This document shows positions 1-5,839 of a stretch of DNA of 9,866 nucleotides, piece by piece. The stretch comes from Betaproteobacteria bacterium SG8_40. GTDB lineage: Bacteria; Pseudomonadota; Gammaproteobacteria; Burkholderiales; Eutrophovitaceae. The position numbers were made by a program, and so were the translations under genes. Every line of letters begins with the position of its first letter. The first letter of the stretch is position 1. The DNA is taken from positions 1-9,866 of the forward strand of contig LJTS01000064.1 in the NCBI GenBank assembly GCA_001304425.1, given 5' to 3'. The notes beneath the pieces are model-generated. The model had not been told where the DNA came from and searched no databases. It was given only the letters and a program-made list of their open reading frames with translations.

Positions 1-90
1 GCCGCCGGAGCCGAGGATGGTAGCAACACCAGCCAACAGAACGAAAAGGACGGAAGTGAGCTTGAGTGGCGAAATGCGCCGCTTGATCAT
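1..90 (-). CDS. N-terminus of an exported protein, cut by the left window edge
   Basis: Thirty codons read without a stop from an ATG at 88-90 to the window edge, so only the start of the gene is present. The peptide begins MIKRRISPLKLTSVLF and continues with a hydrophobic stretch ending in Gly-Ser-Gly-Gly. That gives a basic head, a hydrophobic core of about 16 residues and a small-residue tail, which is the layout of a signal peptide or N-terminal membrane anchor. No Cys is seen in the visible part, so a lipobox cannot be claimed. An AGGA lies nine bases before the ATG and supports this start. The mature protein is outside the window and its function cannot be named. The call rests on the signal-like N-terminus, the ribosome site and the shared orientation with every other gene here. 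Confidence 0.55.
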   Translation of the reverse strand, partial: MIKRRISPLKLTSVLFVLLAGVATILGSGG

Positions 91-556
91 GAAACAGGGT
101 CCTGCCAAGTGGTTGTTCCGTGCCGCCAAACGATGCTGCGGTCGAGGATGCATTTGGTTGCGGCACATCGGGATGCAAACTCTAGATTCCTTGGCGAATG
201 AGGCTGTTGACGCACGTCAACAGCTCCACACGTATCGACCACGGCAGTCAGCATCATCAGGTGCCTTGCTTCGATTCGCCGGCGCTCGCCCGAAACGAGG
301 CAGCGTTCACGGCCACGCGCGCATAGACTTCAGCGAGACTGAGGTGTTGCGCTCCGAGCCATAGTGAAAATTTCGGAAATGTCGAATGGGCTGCCCCAAA
401 CGAACAGTAAATGCCGAATTGCTCGGGCGAAGACATTTCGGTAACGCAAGAGGTTCACCCCTGGTTTGGTGCGAATGTCAGACCTTACTGCCGCTTGCTG
501 TTTGCGACGGCGCAAGCATTGCACTTACCCGGCGTCATGGCATCGCCCGCTGGCGA
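91..556. other. Intergenic stretch without a supported gene
   Basis: These 466 bases separate the start of the left-edge exported protein from the end of the enolase-superfamily gene. Both strands carry only short overlapping ORFs without convincing ribosome sites or recognisable domains. The clearest structure is the perfect palindrome at 203-224. A short hairpin (ATCGCC, loop CGCT, GGCGAT) at 542-557 overlaps the stop codon of the gene to the right but has no T-tract. Two alternative small stems between 493 and 517 share bases. The region should hold the promoter of the left-edge gene, but I see no convincing -35/-10 pair. Confidence 0.6.
203..224. repeat. Perfect 22-base inverted repeat, operator-like
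   Basis: GCTGTTGACG and its exact reverse complement CGTCAACAGC flank a two-base CA centre. It lies 113 bases upstream of the ATG of the left-edge exported protein. There is no T-tract on either side, so it does not look like an intrinsic terminator. A perfect dyad this long in a promoter-proximal gap fits an operator for a dimeric regulator, or a structured 5' leader. The protein that might bind it is unknown. Confidence 0.5.
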
Positions 557-1678
557 TCAACTCTTTCGATTGCGGATATCCGCGTACGAACCCGCCACCA
601 TTCGGTCCCGAATGACTTCCATGTTCCATGCAATGCCAAGGCCGGGAGCATCCGGCGGATAGGCATGGCCGTCCTCGAACCGCATGGTTGCGGTCGTCAG
701 ATCGGTCAATTGCGGAATGTATTCGACCCATTGCGCGTTGGGCACCGCCGCGCACAGGCTGACATGGATTTCCATCAGATAGTGCGGGCACACCGCGACA
801 TTGAAGGTCTCGGCGAGATGCGCCACTTTGAGCCATGGCGTAATGCCACCGATGCGCGCCACGTCGACTTGCACGATGGAGCAGGCATCGCTGGCCAGAT
901 ACTCACGAAAATGATTGGGGTGGTATAGCGATTCCCCGATCGCAATGGGCAACGATGTCGATGCCGACAGCCGCACATGGCCGTGCATGTCTTCCGCCGG
1001 CATCGGCTCTTCAAACCACTCCAGATTCATCGGTTCGAACAGGCTTGCGCGGCGGATCGCTTCGGCGACCGTGAAGGCCTGATTGGCGTCAACCATTACG
1101 GCAAAGTCGAAACCCACCGCTTCGCGCACCGCCTGCAGCCGAACGACATCTTCCATGGCGTTGCGCTTGCCGACCTTGACCTTGCAACCCAGATAACCCT
1201 GCTCCCTTGCTTCGAGCGCATTGTCCACCAGTTCTTCAGCGGTCAGGTTCAGCCAGCCGCCTTCGGTCGAATACAACGGCACTCGCTCCTGCGCACCCCC
1301 GGCCAGGCGCCAAAGCGGTTCGCCGGCCCTCTGGCAGCGAATGTCCCACAACGCCAGGTCGATCGCCGCCAGCGACAGGCTGACCGTCGCGCCGACGGCA
1401 TTGGCGTGAAGGAAAAAGAACGAGTCCTTCCATATCTGCTCGATCAGGGCGGGATCGCGGCCGATCAGCATTGGCGCAAGCTCATCGGTGATCATTCTCA
1501 CCACTGCGCTGCCTCCGGTGCCAACCGTATAGGCGTAGCCGATACCGACGACATTGTCGTCCGTTGTGATGCGCACAATCGGCGTTTCCTGTTTGGTAAA
1601 CGCCTGAATCGCGTCCGTGCGCACGACCTTCGGTATCAGGTCGACTTGCATCACTTCGACACGCTCGATCCTGCTCAT
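557..1678 (-). CDS. Mandelate racemase/muconate-lactonizing-type enolase superfamily enzyme
   Basis: This 373-residue cytosolic enzyme has the full two-domain layout of the family. An N-terminal capping domain spans about 1-125 and is followed by a TIM-barrel domain. Visible catalytic elements are a KxK motif (K166, K168), metal ligands D197 (in VDAN), E223 (in WFEEP) and E249 (in IGES), and the D272/H299 dyad (in QVDVARIGG and CPHY). KxK plus a His-Asp dyad is the pattern of the mandelate racemase subgroup. Members abstract the proton alpha to a carboxylate with Mg2+ stabilising the enediolate, and many are sugar-acid dehydratases or racemases. The start is supported by GGAGAG seven bases before the ATG, and the length is normal for the family. 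The VOC-fold gene lies 156 bases upstream on the same strand, so co-transcription is possible but not shown. The substrate cannot be assigned from sequence alone. Confidence 0.92.
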   Translation of the reverse strand: MSRIERVEVMQVDLIPKVVRTDAIQAFTKQETPIVRITTDDNVVGIGYAYTVGTGGSAVVRMITDELAPMLIGRDPALIEQIWKDSFFFLHANAVGATVSLSLAAIDLALWDIRCQRAGEPLWRLAGGAQERVPLYSTEGGWLNLTAEELVDNALEAREQGYLGCKVKVGKRNAMEDVVRLQAVREAVGFDFAVMVDANQAFTVAEAIRRASLFEPMNLEWFEEPMPAEDMHGHVRLSASTSLPIAIGESLYHPNHFREYLASDACSIVQVDVARIGGITPWLKVAHLAETFNVAVCPHYLMEIHVSLCAAVPNAQWVEYIPQLTDLTTATMRFEDGHAYPPDAPGLGIAWNMEVIRDRMVAGSYADIRNRKS

Positions 1679-1834
1679 TGCGATTCTCTCCGTCTAAATG
1701 CGTCGACAACAATCCATGTTTGTCTTGCCCACCACAATGCCGTCCAATGCGCGGCGGACTTCTGGCACATCGCAGACAACCGTGGTCAGTCCCCTGTTGC
1801 TCCGGGCAACTTCATAGTCCCTCCCTGGGGCAAA

Positions 1835-2269
1835 CTACAGCTCCATGGGAGCGGAACTCGCGACCAGTCGCGGGTCCCGCTTCCAGGCGTCGGAGATATC
1901 GACGTAGAGCTCGATACAGTTACCGTCCGGATCGTTGACGTAGAGCGACTTCGACACAGTGTGATCGTATGCCGAAACTTCGAGGCCCGCGGCCTTGAGG
2001 CGCGTGTTTGCTTCGTGCAGCTCGTCGATACTGTCGCCGATCTTGAACGCAACGTGCGCCAATCCCACCGACTTCGCGGCCGGGCTCTCGGCATCATCGC
2101 CGACCGCAATGACGGCAAGGTCATGATGGTTGCCCAGAGTGAAGAAGGTCGCAGACATCCCGGGATATCGCGCGGCGATGGGAATCCCCAACAAGCCGTG
2201 ATAGAACGCCTCGGCGCGTTGTTGGTTGCGCACCTTGATCACCACATGACCCAATGAATGTACTTTCAT
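1835..2269 (-). CDS. VOC-superfamily protein, extradiol dioxygenase/glyoxalase-like
   Basis: The 144-residue protein contains two beta-alpha-beta-beta-beta modules of the vicinal-oxygen-chelate fold, about 4-56 and 68-124. Putative metal ligands are H8 (LGHVV), H72 (LAHVAF) and E120 (NCIELY), the usual His-His-Glu triad. H103 (YDHTVS) and Y110 (SLYVNDPDGN) sit where single-domain catechol 2,3-dioxygenase-like relatives have substrate-contacting His and Tyr, so ring-cleaving or related chemistry is possible. Glyoxalase-type isomerase activity cannot be excluded. The start chosen is the ATG at 2267-2269, because MKVHSLGHVVIKV matches how the family begins. An in-frame ATG 33 bases upstream would add eleven basic residues without homology. 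The ribosome site is weak (a GAG near the start). A TATAAC at 2335-2340 on the minus strand could be a -10 element, but its -35 is poor. The gene ends with TAG. The mandelate racemase-type gene follows after 156 bases. Confidence 0.85.
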   Translation of the reverse strand: MKVHSLGHVVIKVRNQQRAEAFYHGLLGIPIAARYPGMSATFFTLGNHHDLAVIAVGDDAESPAAKSVGLAHVAFKIGDSIDELHEANTRLKAAGLEVSAYDHTVSKSLYVNDPDGNCIELYVDISDAWKRDPRLVASSAPMEL

Positions 2270-2414
2270 GACGGCTCGTTTCCATCTCCGGTAACGAAAC
2301 ACACGAAGGCCGGTTGTCGGGGAAATGCGCTCAAGTTATACGCGACAGCCTGGAGCGACTCCATTCTTTCTTCATCACAACAACAGAAGTGATACCGGTG
2401 AATCTTCAGCGCCC

Positions 2415-2945
2415 CTAGTGCAACCACTCATCGACCAGCACTTCTGCCTGCCCGCCTTCGTACTTGACTTCGATCTTCGTGTCCTCGCCAGCGCCGTCTT
2501 TGCCGAAGAACTCATAGATCACGACGCCATCCCCCTGATCGCTCTCAATGATCCGATCGGGACTCCAACCCGCGACCTTGCTCTGGAGCGCTTGGGCGAC
2601 TGCATCAGGCGTTGACGCCATCTCGATATCGCGCTGCGTTTCCACGACGGTCCAGACGCCGTCGATTCTGGTGATGTCCAGTTCCAGCTCGCTGCCATCC
2701 GGCATGGTGCCGCCTACATCGTAGTACTCGTTGCCGTCTCGCGTTTCGTATTCCGCTTCGCTCACGTTCAACTCGGGCTGCGATGCCCTTACCAATGCAA
2801 TGACCTCGGCCGGCACCGCATTGAGATCGACATCCTCCTTGCCAGACGCAACGACCTTGCGGCCACCGCCGGCATCCGGCGTTTCGCAGCCGGCAAGTCC
2901 AAGAATAAATATCGATATCAGACCAATTGCGGTTGCGAGTTTCAT
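2415..2945 (-). CDS. Small lipoprotein with two PepSY-like repeats
   Basis: The 176-residue protein starts with a short charged head and a hydrophobic core, followed by a lipobox L-A-G-C with the lipidated Cys at position 20. It is therefore predicted to be a lipoprotein anchored in the cell envelope. The acidic mature part shows two similar modules, about 32-95 and 100-172. Each opens with a Val/Ala-rich helix (VPAEVIALV; TPDAVAQAL) and continues with strands carrying a YYDV or IYEF core and a DG-E or K-E pair. This resembles the PepSY-like (beta-lactamase-inhibitor-protein-like) fold seen in periplasmic proteins of unknown function. The start is firm, with AGGAG seven bases before the ATG. 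It lies downstream of the SGNH hydrolase gene with a 180-base gap, so it is probably transcribed on its own. No enzymatic role is implied, and the partner is unknown. Confidence 0.8.
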   Translation of the reverse strand: MKLATAIGLISIFILGLAGCETPDAGGGRKVVASGKEDVDLNAVPAEVIALVRASQPELNVSEAEYETRDGNEYYDVGGTMPDGSELELDITRIDGVWTVVETQRDIEMASTPDAVAQALQSKVAGWSPDRIIESDQGDGVVIYEFFGKDGAGEDTKIEVKYEGGQAEVLVDEWLH

Positions 2946-3076
2946 TTCCAGACTCCTGAATAGTGGCTAGTGTTCTCCGGCCAGTGTACAAAAAAAGCAG
3001 AAGCATCGTTATTGGCCCGAACGCTGGATTTCGCCCCGGAGGTTTCCGTTGTCGCCCTGACATGCGGCATCCGCGT

Positions 3077-3110
3077 GCCCCCGTCAACGAGTGCGCGCGG
3101 TGCCGGGGGC
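3077..3110. repeat. GC-rich inverted repeat downstream of the SGNH hydrolase gene
   Basis: GCCCCCG at 3077-3083 is matched by its exact reverse complement CGGGGGC at 3104-3110, with a 20-base loop. It begins 15 bases after the stop codon of the SGNH hydrolase on the minus strand. It may mark the 3' end of that transcript. The lack of a following T-tract makes it a poor intrinsic terminator, and chance pairing in GC-rich DNA is possible. Confidence 0.3.
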
Positions 3111-3125
3111 TTGGCGTGCGCCTAT

Positions 3126-3761
3126 TTACAGAAGCGGCGCGACGACCTTCGCCAGTGCCTTGCCGAGCGTCAGATGCTGGTCCGCATCGAGATGCACTCC
3201 ATCGACCTTGCTGGACGTGGTCACAGTGTTCGCGTCGAAGTAATGGCAGTCAAGCTCCTTGCAAACCTTCTCATATGCGTCGGGCAGTCCGGCGCATTTC
3301 CTGTCGCCGCCTTCGAACTTCGGCGCGATCGGACCCTTTGGCGTGGCGAGCAGCGGCGGGCACATCACCAGGATCGGCGGTATCGGCATGCCCGGTTCCA
3401 CCGGAGCGCCCCGGATCGCGCCCACCAGCGCGGCAATGCCCTGCGACGATTGCCATGCATTGTGCGGATGCATCGACTGGAAATCGTTGGTGCCGAGCGC
3501 CAACACGACCAGCGACAAGGGCGAGTGAATCTCGATGCGCTGCGCCAACCCTACGAAGCCGTTTCGTCCCGCCTTGTAAGGATCGTCCCAGACGGTGCGG
3601 CGACCATTCAGGCAGTCTTCGATGACGCGAACCTTCGCGCCAGCGGTCGTCAGCGCGATTTCCATAACCCCCGGCCAGCGCTGGTCGAACGGCAGGCGCT
3701 TGCGCGTAGTCGGAACGATGCCCCAGGACAGAGAATCAGAGTAGACAAGAATGTGTTGCAC
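3126..3761 (-). CDS. SGNH/GDSL-family hydrolase (arylesterase-like)
   Basis: This is a 211-residue serine hydrolase of the SGNH fold with no signal peptide, so it is probably cytosolic. The four conserved blocks are visible. They are block I YSDSLSWG with nucleophile S10, block II LNGRRT with oxyanion Gly G53, block III LGTNDF with N92, and block V DGVH with D187 and H190. Length and block spacing match small bacterial arylesterases related to the Mycobacterium smegmatis acyltransferase/esterase. Block I reads S-D-S-L instead of G-D-S-L, a conservative change that leaves the triad intact. The start is GTG at 3759-3761. It is preceded by a strong GGGGAGG and places the nucleophile at the usual tenth residue. 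The expected activity is hydrolysis or transfer of short acyl esters. The physiological substrate is unknown. Confidence 0.9.
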   Translation of the reverse strand: MQHILVYSDSLSWGIVPTTRKRLPFDQRWPGVMEIALTTAGAKVRVIEDCLNGRRTVWDDPYKAGRNGFVGLAQRIEIHSPLSLVVLALGTNDFQSMHPHNAWQSSQGIAALVGAIRGAPVEPGMPIPPILVMCPPLLATPKGPIAPKFEGGDRKCAGLPDAYEKVCKELDCHYFDANTVTTSSKVDGVHLDADQHLTLGKALAKVVAPLL

Positions 3762-3765
3762 GACG

Positions 3766-3772
3766 CCTCCCC
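3766..3772 (-). promoter_or_regulatory. Ribosome binding site fixing the GTG start of the SGNH hydrolase
   Basis: On the minus strand GGGGAGG lies four bases before GTG at 3759-3761 (AAGGGG, slightly further upstream, lies at seven). No in-frame ATG nearby gives a family-like N-terminus, so this site decides the start. Confidence 0.65.
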
Positions 3773-3891
3773 TTCACGCACTGCAAAAATAACGCTCGCG
3801 GGACTGGGCCTCACTGAGAACCCGTGCCCGACAAGCACTGATTATTTTCAACGCACCAACTTTGATTACCGATGGCGGCCGACGACCTCGC

Positions 3892-4404
3892 CTAATCCAT
3901 CCGCTTCCAGACCAGTACGCCGACGCTCCCGACACCGCCGATCTTCAACGGTGGCGTCGTTATCGTAAGTCGATCGTCCGAAATGTCTATGAATCTTTTC
4001 TGCGAAGTCCCAATGTAATCCGGCCAGGATGCTCCCCCCATATGATGGATAACGACGCGGTCGGCCTAATTCACTTCGTAGCGGCCCCAGTACCCCGCAT
4101 AGTTGTCAAATGCAAGTCGGGCCTCCGCATCCGGGCACTTGCGCCGATCGATTGTGCCGCATTGCCTCAGGTTTCTTTTCAACAAATGCACGGACATGTG
4201 GCCGCTCGCGTTGTAGATTAATACGCCCAGCGGATTTGGCCCGTACAGATCTGTCGTCGTTCCATCAGATCGCGTGGTCTGATATGAAACAAGTTGCCAT
4301 GTACCTTGCACCGGACTCGTCGGGTCGGCGGACCAGGCTTTTCCGGCATAAAGCAACAAGCAGTTCAACACCAGCGCGATTGATCCCAACCTATTCTTCA
4401 TCAT
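3892..4404 (-). pseudogene. Secreted lipocalin-like domain protein, interrupted by an in-frame TAG
   Basis: From the ATG at 4402-4404 the frame gives 112 residues, a TAG at 4066-4068, then 57 more residues in the same frame up to a second TAG at 3892-3894. The two parts together form one lipocalin-like domain. Before the stop lie GTWQLVSYQT, a LGVLIYNASGHMSV segment and GRYEVN. After it come RVVIHH, the WPDYIGTSQKRF segment, DRLTITTPP and a final VLVWKR, all in the order expected for this family. The annealed length of about 170 residues is normal. Residues 1-25 form a signal peptide (hydrophobic core near 8-20, cleavage near AWS/A), so the product would be exported. GGGAG six bases before the first ATG supports the start; the adjacent second ATG is also possible. 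A single base change (GAG or CAG to TAG) would explain the break. TAG is a genuine stop in three neighbouring genes, so recoding is unlikely. A sequencing error is the main alternative. Confidence 0.8.
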
Positions 4405-4718
4405 CGAACTCTCCCGCGCGCGGTCGCCTTGAAGGAGTATAGGACGTATAAACGAGGTTCTAGAACTATCCCCGGTCAAGTCTCCGACGAAAATTGCACC
4501 AGCGCACGCTTGATATTGGCGCCACTTACCTCAAATCTGCCCGCATTTTCATCCTCATCACCACCGATTTAGCGCCTTGGTCGGCCATCGGTTAAGCCCA
4601 TCCCCTGCCCAGTTATCATGCCTATGGCATCAATGTAAAGGCCCCGTCAGTTGACGGGGCCTCGTTTAGCGAGAACCGCGCTCTCTGCCGCTGATTTGAA
4701 TCGGCAAACAGGCGAACT
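4405..4718. other. Intergenic stretch between the lipocalin-like gene and the peroxidase gene
   Basis: These 314 bases hold the terminator hairpin at 4639-4662 and should hold the promoter of the lipocalin-like gene. On the minus strand a TATACT at 4436-4441 could be its -10 element, about 32 bases before the ATG, but there is no good -35 at the right distance. A TTGACC at 4474-4479 is too far away. A ten-base palindrome GTTCTAGAAC occupies 4457-4466, just upstream of that candidate -10. No convincing small gene was found. Confidence 0.5.
4639..4662 (-). terminator. Probable intrinsic terminator of the CoA ligase-ThDP enzyme-peroxidase operon
   Basis: A perfect 11-base inverted repeat (AGGCCCCGTCA / TGACGGGGCCT) has a two-base centre, in practice a nine-pair stem with a six-base loop. 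It lies 56 bases after the stop of the peroxidase gene. On the minus strand the stem ends in CCT followed by TTACATT, a short and imperfect U-tract. On the plus strand the stem is followed by CGTTT, so weak bidirectional action is possible. Confidence 0.7.
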
Positions 4719-5795
4719 CTAGTTCAGGAATGGCGCAATCGGCAGCACCGGTGCGTTAACGAAGTTCTCCGGCATTTCACCGGTGAGTGTTTCGAGAAAG
4801 GCGACGATGTCCGACACATCGGCATCGTTCAGGTCGCGGCCAAGTTGCAGTTTCGCCATGATGCGAACAGCTTCGGGCAGCGTCGCGACCGAGCCGTCGT
4901 GAAAATAGGGCGGCGTGACCGCGACGTTGCGCAATTGCTGCACCTTGAACATGAACGCGTCGGCCTCGTCCTTGGTGTCGTGGAAACGGCCCTTGTCGCG
5001 GCCCTTGAACAGTTCCTTTTCCGTGCTGCCGGTGAGTTCCCAGTAATTCTGCGTGATACCGAATTTCTGGAACATCTGCCCGCCGAGGACAACGCCACCG
5101 TGGCATCCGGAGCATCCATAGCTCATGAATTTCTCGAGCCCACGCTTCGCATTGGAGCCAATCGCCGACGTATCGCCCTTGAGATAGCGGTCGAACGGAG
5201 CCGGCGTCAGCAAGGTGCGCTCGTAGGCGCCGATCGCCAAGCCCCAGTTCGCTGCGGTCACCGGCTCGGCCTCGCCGGGGAACGCCTTCTCGAACATCGG
5301 CCGGTAAGCGGATATGGCGCGCAGGCGCGCTTCGGCTTCGGCAAGGTCGGCGTTGCCGTAGGCCAGCCCGGAGGGTAACGCCTTGACTGCCTGTTCCTCG
5401 ACGTCGACGCGGTTGCCGCCGTAATGCTGAGAAAACTGCAACGCAGTATTCAGCACCGTCGGGACATTGCGCGGTATCCGTTTGCCCTGGTTGCCAATCG
5501 ACTCGGCCAGCGCGTCGGTACCGTGGAACATCGGCTGGTGACACTGTGCACAGCTTTGTTTGCCGTCACTGGACACGCGCGTTTCGAAAAACAGCGCCCG
5601 TCCCAACTCGACCCGGGCCGGCGTGACCGGACGATCCGGCGTCTGCGCGGTTTCGGGTAACGGCTTGAACATCGCCTGTGCGCGAGCCAGCAGCTCAGCC
5701 TCACCGTCGGCGGCGGAAACCAAGAAAGATGCCCCGACTACCGAGAGTGTCAACGCAGCGAACGCTGCGATTTTCAATGTTTTCCTGTCCGACAT
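4719..5795 (-). CDS. Di-heme cytochrome c peroxidase (CCP/MauG family), periplasmic
   Basis: The 358-residue precursor has a Sec signal peptide (about 1-28, cleavage near VSA/AD) and two CxxCH heme c sites, CAQCH at 82-86 and CSGCH at 228-232. Family landmarks include GRALFFETRVSSDG before heme 1, the NVPTVLN segment near 110, and VQQLRNVAVTPPYFHDGS plus TLPEAV towards the C-terminus. Members reduce hydrogen peroxide with electrons from small cytochromes, or oxidise protein or small-molecule substrates as MauG does. The usual FWDGR motif between the hemes is here HYGGN (124-128), replacing the conserved inter-heme Trp by Y125. The start is the ATG at 5793-5795, with GCGAGG seven bases before it. 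An upstream in-frame ATG would overlap the preceding gene and spoil the signal peptide. It is last in the gene run, 44 bases after the ThDP enzyme, and is followed by a terminator. Its connection to CoA chemistry is unexplained. Confidence 0.9.
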   Translation of the reverse strand: MSDRKTLKIAAFAALTLSVVGASFLVSAADGEAELLARAQAMFKPLPETAQTPDRPVTPARVELGRALFFETRVSSDGKQSCAQCHQPMFHGTDALAESIGNQGKRIPRNVPTVLNTALQFSQHYGGNRVDVEEQAVKALPSGLAYGNADLAEAEARLRAISAYRPMFEKAFPGEAEPVTAANWGLAIGAYERTLLTPAPFDRYLKGDTSAIGSNAKRGLEKFMSYGCSGCHGGVVLGGQMFQKFGITQNYWELTGSTEKELFKGRDKGRFHDTKDEADAFMFKVQQLRNVAVTPPYFHDGSVATLPEAVRIMAKLQLGRDLNDADVSDIVAFLETLTGEMPENFVNAPVLPIAPFLN

Positions 5796-5839
5796 TGGTA
5801 AGCCTCGCAAAGTTGTATTTGATTCATTTGTCTGGTAAT

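Noticed and set aside
257..436. Minus-strand ORF of 59 codons in the left intergenic region, with a tidy C-terminal part (HLSLAEVYARVAVNAASFRA)
   Set aside because: The helical segment looks protein-like and faintly recalls small antitoxin-type proteins. There is no ribosome site near the ATG, the first half has no recognisable features, and an overlapping frame is equally open. Not strong enough to call a gene.
542..557. Hairpin ATCGCC-CGCT-GGCGAT at the stop codon of the enolase-superfamily gene
   Set aside because: Only six base pairs and no T-tract after it on the minus strand. Likely chance pairing.
977..2257. Plus-strand open frame of 426 codons opposite the enolase-superfamily and VOC genes
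   Set aside because: It spans two well-supported genes on the other strand, shows no domain motifs, and has the composition expected of an antisense frame in GC-rich DNA.
2995..3030. Weak hairpin followed by a run of seven T on the minus strand, upstream of the lipoprotein gene
   Set aside because: The stem is only four pairs (CGTT/AACG) and the T-run is separated from it by other bases. Not enough for a terminator call.
4066..4068. In-frame TAG read as a recoded amino acid (pyrrolysine or amber suppression)
   Set aside because: Three other genes in the window end at TAG with family-typical C-termini, and no tRNA or pyl gene is visible. A nonsense mutation or sequencing error is simpler.
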